Below are positions 21,880-30,670 of a stretch of DNA of 32,635 nucleotides, in pieces. A program made the translations under genes and the position numbers. Below the pieces are notes generated by a model, which did no database searches, had not been told where the DNA came from, and was given only the letters and a program-made list of their open reading frames with translations. How positions within the stretch are numbered: position 1 is the first letter of the stretch; every line of letters starts with the position of its first letter. Source of the DNA: Collinsella aerofaciens (GTDB lineage Bacteria; Actinomycetota; Coriobacteriia; Coriobacteriales; Coriobacteriaceae); the NCBI RefSeq assembly GCF_028206995.1, contig NZ_JAQLFL010000017.1:1-32635 (forward strand). Reading direction: 5' to 3'.

Positions 21880-23028
21880 TTACTCGTCGTCATCATCGAG
21901 CATGGCGGAACCATCGATGGCGTAAAGCTCGTCAAACTCCTCAGGCGCAGGCTGATCGGTCAGCTCGACCTCGGACGGAGCATCGTCATCAAACTCAAGT
22001 CCACAGGCAAGGCGGACCTTATGCTCAATCTCGTCAGCGCAATCGGGGTGTTCGCGCAGGAACGCCTTGGCGGCCTCGCGACCGTTGCCGAGCTTATCCT
22101 CGCCATAGGCAAACCAGGAGCCCATCTTCTTGCAAATGCCGCACTCGACAGCCATGTCCAGAATCGAGCCCTCCTTAGAGATGCCCGTACCGTACATGAT
22201 GTCGAACTCAGCAGAACGGAACGGAGCTGCCACCTTGTTCTTAACGACCTTGGCGCGCACGCGGTTACCGATAACCTCGTCCTTAAGCTTAATGCTATCG
22301 ATACGGCGAATGTCGATACGCACCGAAGAGAAGAACTTAAGGGCGCGGCCGCCCGTCGTGGTCTCGGGGTTGCCGAACATGACGCCGATCTTCTCACGCA
22401 GCTGGTTAATGAAGATGCACGTCGTGTTGGACTTGGACAGCGAGCCGGCGAGCTTGCGGAGCGCCTGGCTCATCAGGCGAGCCTGAAGACCGACCGTGGT
22501 GTCGCCGATTTCTCCCTCGATCTCGGCACGCGGGGTCAGCGCGGCGACGGAGTCGACGACGATGGCATCGATGGCGCCGGAACGCACGAGCATGTCAACG
22601 ATCTCGAGCGCCTGCTCACCCGTATCGGGCTGGGAAATGAGAACCTCGTCGATATCCACGCCGATGCGCGCGGCATACGTGGGATCGAGCGCGTGCTCGG
22701 CATCGATAAATGCCACAACGCCGCCCATAGCCTGGGCCTCGGCCAAGATCTCGAGCGAAAGCGTCGTCTTACCGGAGGACTCAGGACCGTAAATCTCAAC
22801 GATACGGCCGCGCGGCACACCGCCGATACCCAGAGCGGCATCGAGGGCCAGGGCGCCCGTGGGAATGGCCTCGACCTCGAGCTCGGGACCACCGTCGCCG
22901 TACCTCATGATGGAACCCTGGCCGAATTTCTTCTCGATCTCGGCCTTGGTGGTGGCGATCATCTCATCGCGCTCTTTACCCGTCGTGCGAGCATGAACGG
23001 TACGTACGGGACCTGAATTCTTGGCCAT
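21880..23028 (-). CDS. recA: Recombinase RecA
   Basis: A 382-residue recombinase that forms filaments on single-stranded DNA, drives strand exchange and triggers LexA cleavage. Walker A is GPESSGKT (81-88), Walker B is around [10 protein letters not shown], and [22 protein letters not shown] is loop 2. The C-terminus is acidic ([15 protein letters not shown]). The N-terminus is about 15 residues longer than in Escherichia coli, basic and Thr-rich. ATG 23028 follows GGAGGG by 6 bases; an in-frame upstream start at 23049 lacks a site. It has its own SOS promoter and a block of phased repeats upstream. Confidence 0.98.
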   Translation of the reverse strand: MAKNSGPVRTVHARTTGKERDEMIATTKAEIEKKFGQGSIMRYGDGGPELEVEAIPTGALALDAALGIGGVPRGRIVEIYGPESSGKTTLSLEILAEAQAMGGVVAFIDAEHALDPTYAARIGVDIDEVLISQPDTGEQALEIVDMLVRSGAIDAIVVDSVAALTPRAEIEGEIGDTTVGLQARLMSQALRKLAGSLSKSNTTCIFINQLREKIGVMFGNPETTTGGRALKFFSSVRIDIRRIDSIKLKDEVIGNRVRAKVVKNKVAAPFRSAEFDIMYGTGISKEGSILDMAVECGICKKMGSWFAYGEDKLGNGREAAKAFLREHPDCADEIEHKVRLACGLEFDDDAPSEVELTDQPAPEEFDELYAIDGSAMLDDDDE

Positions 23029-23058
23029 GAATAGCCCTCCTCTTAACAACCTGCATCG

Positions 23059-23087
23059 ATAATAAACGAACGGCTGTTCGTGGTCAA
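23059..23087 (-). promoter_or_regulatory. recA promoter with LexA box in the spacer
   Basis: On the minus strand TTGACC (23082-23087), a 17-bp spacer and TATTAT (23059-23064) form the promoter. The spacer holds CGAACGGCTGTTCG (23067-23080), a perfect CGAAC-N4-GTTCG LexA box. The leader is about 25 nt. Confidence 0.88.
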
Positions 23088-23119
23088 CCGTTCAGGCCAA
23101 TCATATGCAGGCGGTCTTT

Positions 23120-23180
23120 CCAAAACCCAACCAAACGCCGACCAAACACTGACCAAATGCTTGACCACAAAGGACCAAAT
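23120..23180. repeat. Six CCAAA-type repeats at about 11-bp spacing upstream of recA
   Basis: CCAAA (once CCACA) starts at 23120, 23131, 23142, 23153, 23165 and 23175, that is at intervals of 11, 11, 11, 12 and 10 bp. The block lies 33-93 bp upstream of the recA -35 box, on one face of the helix. It could bind an activator or act as an intrinsically phased element. Confidence 0.6.
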
Positions 23181-23254
23181 ATGAACAAGGCAGGAAAAAA
23201 TACATCTACAACCAGCACAAACGCCAAATGAGCCTAAGGTCCCTATCTCCACAA

Positions 23255-23278
23255 TTAAGGGGCCCGGAGGCCCCTTAA
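23255..23278 (-). terminator. Terminator after cinA
   Basis: TTAAGGGGCC and GGCCCCTTAA form a 10-bp stem with a CGGA loop, 7 bp after the cinA stop codon. The T content after it on the minus strand is modest (TTAATTGT). Confidence 0.7.
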
Positions 23279-23285
23279 AACACGT

Positions 23286-23822
23286 CTATTCCATAGGGTT
23301 GAGCACAAGGGCAATGCGACCCAATGCCTCCGTGACCGCATGGGCACGAACACACGAACGGTCGCCCTCATAGTGGCAGCGCACAGAGTCCACGACCGGC
23401 ACTCCCCCATCGGCGGAACGATGTGCCCAGCCAATATAGAAAGTGCCAGCAGGATCGTCCTCAGTACCACCGCCGGGGCCGGCATAACCCGTTGCGCTCA
23501 CTGCAATATCGCTCTGGTACAGCTCCAGCGAACCCGACGCCATCTCGCGCGCAGTTTGATGCGACACCGCGGTGTAGCGGTCGAGCGTCTCCTGCTCAAC
23601 ACCCAGCACGCGATGCTTAATCTCATCGCAGTAGGTCACCGCACCGCCACGCAGCGCCGCCGAGGCGCCCGGGATATCCGCAATCGTCGAGGCGATCATA
23701 CCCGCCGTCAGCGACTCAGCCGTCGAAACCGTCACACCCCGAGCGCTCGCGCGCTCGACGATATCGCGCGCCAGCTCCTCGTTATGTGCGGAAATCTGCT
23801 CAAAAGAGTCCGTCATACCCAC
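23286..23822 (-). CDS. CinA C-terminal domain protein (NMN amidohydrolase)
   Basis: A 178-residue single-domain CinA/PncC protein, likely turning nicotinamide mononucleotide into nicotinic acid mononucleotide for NAD recycling. Family segments are STAESLTAGMIASTIADIPGAS, GGAVTYCDEIKHRVLGV, AVSHQTAREMA and SATGYAGPGGGTEDDPAGTFYIG. The N-terminal molybdopterin-binding-like domain of full CinA is absent, as in many PncC proteins. The start is GTG 23820-23822, 6 bp after the pgsA stop; ATG 23816 is an alternative. The order pgsA-cinA-recA is common in Gram-positive bacteria. Confidence 0.93.
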   Translation of the reverse strand: MGMTDSFEQISAHNEELARDIVERASARGVTVSTAESLTAGMIASTIADIPGASAALRGGAVTYCDEIKHRVLGVEQETLDRYTAVSHQTAREMASGSLELYQSDIAVSATGYAGPGGGTEDDPAGTFYIGWAHRSADGGVPVVDSVRCHYEGDRSCVRAHAVTEALGRIALVLNPME

Positions 23823-23828
23823 CAGGAC

Positions 23829-24467
23829 CTAGACCGAAAAGACGATCTTGCGGCAGTTCCAGAAGTACTGGGCGCCCGAGATAACGGTCAAGACAACGGC
23901 AACGGCATACAGGAAGCGCGACACCGAGTAGATGCCGAGCGTCAGCGCCACCGGGCCAAGGTGCAAGCCGGCCATAGCAAAAACGCACAGGTAACCGCAG
24001 ATGGAGACCATCGTGGTCGCCGTCTTGTACTTGCCGAGCTTATCGGCCGCAACGACCACACCGGCCGCACTCGCGACCATGCGAAGGGCGCTCACCAGAA
24101 GCTCACGGAACAGGATAATGAACACGGACCACACGGTCACCGCGCCAAAATCCAAGAACAGCAGCAGGGCCGAGAACACGAGCAGCTTATCGGCGATGGG
24201 GTCCAAGAATTTACCGAAGTCGGTGATCTCGTTGCGCGAACGCGCCAGATAACCGTCGACCTTATCGGTGCACGACAGGATCACATACAGAATGAAGGCA
24301 GCGGCGGCGAGCGAGCCGTCGAAGATGCTCCAATCCGTACCGGCAACACTCGTGTGAGAAAGCGCCGACACGATCATGAACACCGGGATAAAGACGATGC
24401 GAACGCACGTCACGATGTTGGCGGGCGTCCAAACACTCGTCAGTTCCTTATTGCTCTCGTTTGCCAC
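23829..24467 (-). CDS. pgsA: CDP-diacylglycerol-glycerol-3-phosphate 3-phosphatidyltransferase
   Basis: A 212-residue membrane enzyme making phosphatidylglycerol phosphate. The CDP-alcohol transferase motif is complete: Asp68, Asp71-Gly72, Ala75-Arg76, Gly85, Asp89 and Asp93 (DKVDGYLAR ... GKFLDPIADK). The N-terminal WTPANIVTCVRIVFIPVFM is typical of PgsA, and four or more hydrophobic helices follow. It lies between rimO and cinA, the standard PgsA position, 9 bp after rimO. Compared with the family member at 2843-3547, this is the better candidate for the housekeeping PgsA. Confidence 0.93.
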   Translation of the reverse strand: MANESNKELTSVWTPANIVTCVRIVFIPVFMIVSALSHTSVAGTDWSIFDGSLAAAAFILYVILSCTDKVDGYLARSRNEITDFGKFLDPIADKLLVFSALLLFLDFGAVTVWSVFIILFRELLVSALRMVASAAGVVVAADKLGKYKTATTMVSICGYLCVFAMAGLHLGPVALTLGIYSVSRFLYAVAVVLTVISGAQYFWNCRKIVFSV

Positions 24468-24476
24468 GATGCTCTC

Positions 24477-25826
24477 CTACTCCACAACATGGCCGATAAG
24501 CTCATAGCAGAAGCTATCGGTAAACTCGACAGTCAGAATATCGCCCACGGACGCCTCGCTGGCGTCCAAGTGGACCGCGCCATCGGAATCGGGCGCCTGG
24601 AACCAGGCATGGCCGATCAGCTCGGCGCCGTCCTCGGTTTCTTCGATACCGTCGACGATCACCTGGGCGCGCTCGCCCACATGTGCGGCGGTGGCGGCAA
24701 AACCGAGCGACTCGGCCAGGTCCATGGCCTCCTGGGCGCGCTCGAGCTTGACCTCTTCGTCGACCTGACCCTCCATCTTAGCGGCCAGGCTGCCCTCCTC
24801 CTGCGAGTAGGCAAAGACGCTCGTGTAGTCAAAGCCGACGGTGTCCATAAAGTCGATAAGGTCGCGGAACTCGTCGTCGGTCTCGGTCGGGAAGCCGACC
24901 ATAGCCGTGGAACGGATCACGATGCCGGGGATACGCTCACGCAGATCGCGGAACAGGTCCTCGAGCTCCTGGCGCGAACCGGAACGGCGCATAGCCTTGA
25001 GGATGCGCGCGTCGCAGTGCTGCACGGGGATATCGATATAGGGCAGCACCTCGGGCGTATCGCGAATCGTATCGATAAGCTCATCGGTCATGCCCTCGGG
25101 CTGCAGATAGAGCACGCGGACCCAGACGTTGTGCGGGCGCACGGCCTCGGCGACGGCACGCAGCAGCTGCGCCAGATTGCGCGGCGAGCCCTCGGCGACA
25201 TCCTCGTCAGTAAAGTCGGTGCCCCAAATACCCGTGTCCTGGCCGATCAGCACGATCTCGCGCACACCGCCGGCAACCAGGTCGCGTACCTCGGAGATAA
25301 TGCTCTCGGCATTGCGCGAATGATAGCGACCGCGAATATAGGGGATCATGCAGAAGCTGCAGAAGCGGTTGCAGCCATCGGAAATCTTGACGTAAGCAAC
25401 GGCGCCCTCGACGGTACGCTTGACCTGAGGGATATAGGCCGCGATCTCACGCTCGACACCCAGCACGCCATCGATGACCGCCACGATGCCGTCCTCCTCG
25501 TCGGCCTTCACAAAGGCAGCGACCTCGGGCAGCTCGTCAGGCAGGTCGTCGCCATAGCGCGACGGCACACAGCCGCACATAACGATGGGGCAAGAACGAA
25601 CGCCGTCCTGAACCTCGTTGGCGAGCTCGAGCGTGGTCTCGATGCTCTCGGACGTTGCGGAGGCGAGGAACGAGCATGTATTGACGATGGCGATATCGGC
25701 ATCCTGCGGGTCGAATGCCTCCTCGTAGCCCGCAGCAGTCAAAAGAGAACGCATGCGGTCGGTGTCGACCTCGTTCTTAGCGCACCCGAGGGTGATGTAG
25801 AGCACGGAGCCCAACGGTGTATCCAT
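24477..25826 (-). CDS. rimO: Ribosomal protein uS12 methylthiotransferase RimO
   Basis: A 449-residue radical SAM enzyme that methylthiolates the conserved aspartate of ribosomal protein S12. It has the N-terminal cluster cysteines Cys15 (TLGCAKNEVD), Cys51 (NTCSF) and Cys86 (CGCVPSR), and radical SAM Cys152-x3-Cys156-x2-Cys159 (GCNRFCSFCMIPYIRG). The TRAM domain fills about the last 70 residues. CAKNEVD and the sequence around the second cysteine distinguish it from MiaB, which is encoded separately at 16469-17839. It precedes pgsA by 9 bp. Confidence 0.96.
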   Translation of the reverse strand: MDTPLGSVLYITLGCAKNEVDTDRMRSLLTAAGYEEAFDPQDADIAIVNTCSFLASATSESIETTLELANEVQDGVRSCPIVMCGCVPSRYGDDLPDELPEVAAFVKADEEDGIVAVIDGVLGVEREIAAYIPQVKRTVEGAVAYVKISDGCNRFCSFCMIPYIRGRYHSRNAESIISEVRDLVAGGVREIVLIGQDTGIWGTDFTDEDVAEGSPRNLAQLLRAVAEAVRPHNVWVRVLYLQPEGMTDELIDTIRDTPEVLPYIDIPVQHCDARILKAMRRSGSRQELEDLFRDLRERIPGIVIRSTAMVGFPTETDDEFRDLIDFMDTVGFDYTSVFAYSQEEGSLAAKMEGQVDEEVKLERAQEAMDLAESLGFAATAAHVGERAQVIVDGIEETEDGAELIGHAWFQAPDSDGAVHLDASEASVGDILTVEFTDSFCYELIGHVVE

Positions 25827-25853
25827 GTTGGAGAGCGGTCCTTTCGAATGATA

Positions 25854-26351
25854 TTAGCGGTAGTTGGTGAACTGTAGCGGCTGGCCGTAGTCCTGGTCGC
25901 GCAGGAACTGGATTACGGTCTGCAACGCATCCTTCGAAGCAGAGGAAACACGCAGCTTGTCGGCCTCGATGGTCACCTTGACCTTGAGCTTTTGGTCCTT
26001 GATGTCCTTGTTGATCTTCTTGGCGGTCGCCTGGTCGATACCCTCGACAATATGGCCGAGCACGCGCACGGTGCCGCCCGATGCCGCCTGAGGAGCATCC
26101 CACGAGACAGCCTTGAGGTCAATGCCGCGCTTGATGAGCTTGGAACTCAGCACGTCGATAATCTGTTTGGAGACAAAGTCAGCCGGGGCGCTGATCGTAA
26201 AGAGCTTGTCGCCCTTCGAAAGCTCGATCGTGGCGCCGGAATCCTTAAGGTCATAGCGCTGGGAAATCTCGCGCGTGGTCTGCTGGAAGGCGTTGTCGAC
26301 CTCTTGCATGTTGACCTCGGACACGACGTCGAAGCTGGAATCTTTAGCCAT
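25854..26351 (-). CDS. YajQ family nucleotide-binding protein
   Basis: A 165-residue protein of the YajQ (DUF520) family. It opens with SSFDVVSEVNMQEVDNAFQQTTREISQRYDLK in two recognisable pieces and ends with IQFLRDQDYGQPLQFTNYR, both diagnostic. Members bind nucleotides; one in Xanthomonas binds cyclic di-GMP, but the role here is unknown. It lies 27 bp upstream of rimO and 26 bp after rodZ, within the minus-strand series. Confidence 0.93.
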   Translation of the reverse strand: MAKDSSFDVVSEVNMQEVDNAFQQTTREISQRYDLKDSGATIELSKGDKLFTISAPADFVSKQIIDVLSSKLIKRGIDLKAVSWDAPQAASGGTVRVLGHIVEGIDQATAKKINKDIKDQKLKVKVTIEADKLRVSSASKDALQTVIQFLRDQDYGQPLQFTNYR

Positions 26352-26377
26352 GATGTTTCCTTTCGCGTACGAGCGGC

Positions 26378-27889
26378 TTAGTAGCTATCGTACGAATAGT
26401 CGGTAGAATCGGTGGGTGTCTGACCGTCAGTTGCGGTATCGGCGCCATCCGTGGACTGGGCATCGGTAACGTCGGTGGTATCGGCACCATCGGTGGTATC
26501 GGTACCATCAGAACTTTCACCATTCTCGGAATCAGTCGTCTCCTTCTTGGGAACGGTGATCGTCACACGCGCCACGCCCGAGGTCTTGGTATCGTAACGA
26601 ACCTTTTCACCGTTCTTGGTAACGGTGACATCGGAAGGCTTGGACGTGGTGATCTCGATCGAGGACTCGGGCGAGTACTCCTGCTCAAAGGGGCCAGTCG
26701 CTTGGGCGCCATAGACCGACTTGCCGTCGACCTTGACCTCAATCCACGCGGTCTTTCCCTTGGCAACGGAGACTTTGACCTTCGTGACCTCGTTCTCTTC
26801 CTTCATGGCCGTCGTCTTGGTAGCGTCCGAGTCAGTCGACTCATCCGTCGCCTCATCGGTGTCTTCGTCCTCGTCGACCGTTTCGGTCTTCTTAGAAGAC
26901 TTCTTGGTCGTCGTCTTGGTAGCAGTGGGCGTCTCGGGCGTGGTCTCGGGCGCCGAAGATGCGCAGCCGCGCAGAAGCACCACGATGAGCACAATCAACA
27001 ACAGCGCAACGGCACCGATGCCGGCGTAGACGATACGCGGATCGAGCCCGTTGTTTTGAGGAGTACGTGATCCGCCGCGTCCACGATTGGAACTGCTGCG
27101 GCCGCCTCCCTGAGGCATACGACCACGATTGCTATCGGAACGGCCGCGATAGCCACCCTGGCCCTGAAGGCTGCGCTGACCCGAGCGGGGCGCAAGTTCA
27201 CCGCGGCCTTGATAGCCACGCTGGCCCGAACGCGGAGCCGAAGAGCGCTGGCCATACGGCTGTGATTGAGAGCGAAGACGCGGCGTCACCTGCGTGGTAT
27301 CGGCATCCGCATAGCCACCGCGAGAGCGACCAGAAGAGACCCCACGGTAACCGCGATCGGAATAGCCGCCGTCGCCGTAGCCGGCACGAGGGTCACGAGC
27401 CACGCCGCGGGCAGCGGGAAGTGCACGGTCCTCGGGCATCGGCGTACTGCGGAACCGGTCACGCTGCGAACGAATCTCCTCGCCCGAACCCGTCTCGGTA
27501 ATATAACCGGCCTGCTGAGGACGCTGTCCATAACGCGTCGAACGACCGCCCTGAACCATCAGGAAGCGCCCGTTATCGACCGAGGAACGCGAATTGACGT
27601 AGCCAGCGGCGTCCTGAAAACGACCGCCCTGCTGCGACGTCTCGCGCTCATATGCCATCAGATCGTCAAAGTAGGCATTGACGACCTCGCGCGGATTGAG
27701 GCCCAAAAAGCGAGCATAGCTCGAAATCATGCCCTGCGCATAGCCGCGCGGCGGCATCGAAGCAAAGTTACCAGTCTCGAAAAACTCGATGATCTGCGGC
27801 CTGATTTTGATGGTGTTGGCGACTTGCTGAATGGAAAGGCCCATTCGGCGACGCTGCTCGAGCAGCATGTCACCAAAGCGTGCAGCCAT
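26378..27889 (-). CDS. rodZ: RodZ-like helix-turn-helix membrane protein
   Basis: A 503-residue protein with the RodZ layout: a cytosolic HTH domain (6-80: GDMLLEQRRRMGLSIQQVA, FETGNFASMPPRGYAQGMISSYARFLGL), one membrane helix (286-307) and an outer beta domain of the DUF4115 type (370-447). RodZ links the cell-shape machinery to the envelope. Two parts are unusual. The linker before the membrane (about 135-275) is rich in Arg, Gly, Ser, Gln and Tyr (repeated SGQRGYQGRG-like words), and the outer part is flanked by Asp/Thr/Ser-rich stretches, including a 50-residue acidic tail ending YSYDSY. Its start overlaps the ftsK stop codon (TGATG). It is far longer than a standard RodZ of about 300-340 residues. 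Confidence 0.85.
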   Translation of the reverse strand: MAARFGDMLLEQRRRMGLSIQQVANTIKIRPQIIEFFETGNFASMPPRGYAQGMISSYARFLGLNPREVVNAYFDDLMAYERETSQQGGRFQDAAGYVNSRSSVDNGRFLMVQGGRSTRYGQRPQQAGYITETGSGEEIRSQRDRFRSTPMPEDRALPAARGVARDPRAGYGDGGYSDRGYRGVSSGRSRGGYADADTTQVTPRLRSQSQPYGQRSSAPRSGQRGYQGRGELAPRSGQRSLQGQGGYRGRSDSNRGRMPQGGGRSSSNRGRGGSRTPQNNGLDPRIVYAGIGAVALLLIVLIVVLLRGCASSAPETTPETPTATKTTTKKSSKKTETVDEDEDTDEATDESTDSDATKTTAMKEENEVTKVKVSVAKGKTAWIEVKVDGKSVYGAQATGPFEQEYSPESSIEITTSKPSDVTVTKNGEKVRYDTKTSGVARVTITVPKKETTDSENGESSDGTDTTDGADTTDVTDAQSTDGADTATDGQTPTDSTDYSYDSY

Positions 27890-30669
27890 CAGAATCCTCC
27901 AAACTCACGATCTTCACGTGCCATCTCGGCGTCGACAGATTCCAGCGCGGCAAGCCCCTCCTCGTCCAGCAGGACCTCGCGCGGCTTGGAACCGTCGGGC
28001 GGACCGACGACACCCTTTTCTTCCAGCATGTCCATAATACGCCCGGCGCGCGCATAGCCAACCTTCAGACGACGTTGCAGGCCAGATGTGGAGCCAAGCT
28101 GCGATTCCACCACAATATGGGCGGCTTCCCAAATGAGAGGATCATCGTCTTGCGGCTCGGCGACTCCGGTGCGGACAATGCCGCCGCCACCCGCCATGGA
28201 CATGGAAGCGGGCGCCACGGCAGACAGGATCTCCTCGTGGTAGTCGGGCTCGCTCTGCGACTTGACGAACTCGACAATCTCGTTGATTTCGTCATCCGAG
28301 ACAAAGCAGCCCTGGATACGGCGAGGCTTGCCCCAGTCGACCTTTGAGAACAGCATGTCGCCCAAACCAGTGAGCTTTTCGGCGCCCATCTGGTCGATAA
28401 TGACGCGGGAATCGATGCCCGTAGCCACGTTAAAGGCGATACGGTTGGTGATGTTGGCCTTAATAAGGCCCGTCACCACGTTGGAGCTGGGGCGCTGCGT
28501 GGCCACGATAAGGTGGATACCGGCGGCACGGCCCAGCTGAGCAATACGCACGATCGAGGCCTCGACATCCTTACCGGCGACCATCATCAGGTCCGAGAGC
28601 TCGTCGATGATGATGACCAGGTAGGGCATCTTTTGCGGCGGGTTATCGTAATGCTCAAACTCGCCGGCGGCCTGCTTTTCGTTGTAAGTCGAGATCTTAC
28701 GCACGTTGAGACGCTCGAAGACCTTCAGGCGACGCTCCATCTCGGACACGGCCCATTGCAGAGCGCTCGCGGCCTGCTTGGGCTCGGTCACTACAGGCAC
28801 GTAAAGATGCGGCAGACCGTTATAGCCCGCAAGCTCGACGCGCTTGGGGTCGACCATGATCAGGCGAACGTCCTCGGGAAGGGCGCGCATGAGCAAGGTC
28901 GTGATGATGGAGTTGATCATGACTGACTTACCGGAACCCGTGGTACCGGCGATCAGCAGGTGGGGCATCTTGGCAAGGTCGGCGACGACCGGCGTACCCT
29001 CGGCATCTCGACCGATGGCGAGCTCGAGCGGACCGCCCTTCACATAGGGAAGCACGTCGCCCAGGTTGACGTTCTGGCGCTTGCGATTGGGGATCTCGAT
29101 ACCCACAAGCGAGGTGCCGGGGATCGGGGCAAAGATACGCACGGACTGGGCAGCAAGCGATAGCGCGATATCGTCCTCGAGGCTCGAAATCTTGCTCACG
29201 CGCTCGCCCTCGCCAGGTTGCAGCTTAAAGGTCGTCACCGTGGGGCCGGCGATCCAGCCGACCACGCGGGCACTACGACCAAACTCCAGCAAGGTGGACT
29301 GAAGCGACTCGGCAGTCTGTTCCAGCTCCTTGTCAGAAGACGCGGAGGAAGCCGACTGCGGGTTGGCATGCAGAATCTCAAGTGGCGGAAGTTTGAGGCC
29401 GTCCTCTTCTTCGCCCTCGTTATCTGCGGCGCCGCCGTCCGCTCCCCCATCGCTAGCCGCAGCCGATTCGACAGCACTCAAGGCAGGCGCATCGGCAACC
29501 TTGGGATGCTTCAAGAAGTCGGGGATCTGAGGTGCTGCCGAGACAGGATTCACGGCAAACGGCGGCTCGGACTCGTCGATCTTATCGGGGTCGTCTTCCA
29601 TCGAAAGCTGACCGGTTACCTGGTCGCGCTTTGCATGGCGACGCGGCAGCAAAGTTGTCTTTGCGGTCTCAATCGGAGCCTCGTCGTCCTCGTCATCGCC
29701 CTCGGTGAGCTCAATCTCGCTCTCGGACCAAGACGGGTCGGGCTCACTCGTATTGAGTTTGGGCGCAGCCTTGCCCTTCTTGGCATGGCGGCGCGGCAAC
29801 AGCGTCGTCTTAGCGCGCTCAGCTTCCACGGCATCGGACACGTCGACAAACGGATCCTCGTCCTCGTCGTCATCGTCCAAAACCGGGTCCACATCGTTGC
29901 CCATGACCGTGGTCACGGCAGCATCGGAGCCCTTTTGACGAAGAATGCTCAGGTGAGGACGGGCAACGCCGGGCACCGACAGGGCCTCATCGTCACCCCA
30001 CGGACTCGCGTTGACGTCGGCACGACGGCGCTCGGCAAAATCTGCCGCACGGTCGCGGGCAGAGCGCAAAACGCCGCCCACCGAAAAGCCGATGATGACC
30101 AGGCCCACGACGACAAGGCCCAACAGGACCACCATCGCGATAGGCTTACCCAGGGCATTCTGCAGCGCACTCGCAATAAACGCACCAATGTAGCCACCCG
30201 AGGCGGACAGATTTTGCGGCGTGAACATAAGGTCGCACGAGTCGCTCGTACCTGGCACCATCAACGAAAGAATGGAGACGACGGCGATAAAGACCACGGC
30301 GCCGCCCGCAACAGAGCGCGCGTTGAGCGGCGAGTCCTCGCCTAAAAAGAGCGTGGCGGCAAACAGCAAAATGACGATCGGCAGCACGTAGGCGCCCAGA
30401 CCAAAGCCCAAGTGGTAGAAACCGGCAACCGCAGCCGTAACGGGCGCAGTCGCCGGAGAAATCACGGCAATAAAGGACGCAATCGCCAAGACGGCAATGA
30501 CCACGCCGGCGATATCGCGGTTGGCCGAGGGCTCGACCAAGGGCTCGAAATCATCGAACTCGGACTCGTGACCCTTATTGGCACGCAGATGGGAACCGGC
30601 ACCCTTAGCAGATGCCGGTTGGTTGTTGGCCTTATTGCCTTTGGCGTTTTGTGCAGATCCGCGCGCCAA
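27889..30669 (-). CDS. ftsK: DNA translocase FtsK/SpoIIIE
   Basis: A 926-residue septal DNA pump that moves chromosome ends out of the closing septum. Four membrane helices occupy about residues 53-200. An acidic Asp/Glu/Ala-rich linker (215-450) follows, carrying the 12-residue word AKTTLLPRRHAK twice (286-297 and 336-347). The motor has Walker A GTTGSGKS (575-582) and Walker B LVIIIDE (684-690). The DNA-reading gamma domain is at about 842-905 (DPLIWEAAHIVV, QRRLKVGYARAGRIMDMLEE). The start is TTG 30667-30669; its ribosome site GGAGG lies in the last codons of the RNase J gene, 6 bases upstream, so the two are translationally coupled. It is followed by rodZ. Confidence 0.95.
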   Translation of the reverse strand: MARGSAQNAKGNKANNQPASAKGAGSHLRANKGHESEFDDFEPLVEPSANRDIAGVVIAVLAIASFIAVISPATAPVTAAVAGFYHLGFGLGAYVLPIVILLFAATLFLGEDSPLNARSVAGGAVVFIAVVSILSLMVPGTSDSCDLMFTPQNLSASGGYIGAFIASALQNALGKPIAMVVLLGLVVVGLVIIGFSVGGVLRSARDRAADFAERRRADVNASPWGDDEALSVPGVARPHLSILRQKGSDAAVTTVMGNDVDPVLDDDDEDEDPFVDVSDAVEAERAKTTLLPRRHAKKGKAAPKLNTSEPDPSWSESEIELTEGDDEDDEAPIETAKTTLLPRRHAKRDQVTGQLSMEDDPDKIDESEPPFAVNPVSAAPQIPDFLKHPKVADAPALSAVESAAASDGGADGGAADNEGEEEDGLKLPPLEILHANPQSASSASSDKELEQTAESLQSTLLEFGRSARVVGWIAGPTVTTFKLQPGEGERVSKISSLEDDIALSLAAQSVRIFAPIPGTSLVGIEIPNRKRQNVNLGDVLPYVKGGPLELAIGRDAEGTPVVADLAKMPHLLIAGTTGSGKSVMINSIITTLLMRALPEDVRLIMVDPKRVELAGYNGLPHLYVPVVTEPKQAASALQWAVSEMERRLKVFERLNVRKISTYNEKQAAGEFEHYDNPPQKMPYLVIIIDELSDLMMVAGKDVEASIVRIAQLGRAAGIHLIVATQRPSSNVVTGLIKANITNRIAFNVATGIDSRVIIDQMGAEKLTGLGDMLFSKVDWGKPRRIQGCFVSDDEINEIVEFVKSQSEPDYHEEILSAVAPASMSMAGGGGIVRTGVAEPQDDDPLIWEAAHIVVESQLGSTSGLQRRLKVGYARAGRIMDMLEEKGVVGPPDGSKPREVLLDEEGLAALESVDAEMAREDREFGGF

Positions 30670-30670
30670 A

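Noticed and set aside
23120..23180. CRISPR array
   Set aside because: The repeats are only 5-7 bp with 4-6 bp between them; no CRISPR-length repeats, spacers or cas genes are present in the window.
23340..25877. 845-residue plus-strand open frame
   Set aside because: It is antisense to cinA, pgsA and rimO, is rich in His, Arg, Asp and Gly as typical for high-GC shadow frames, and has no recognisable domain.
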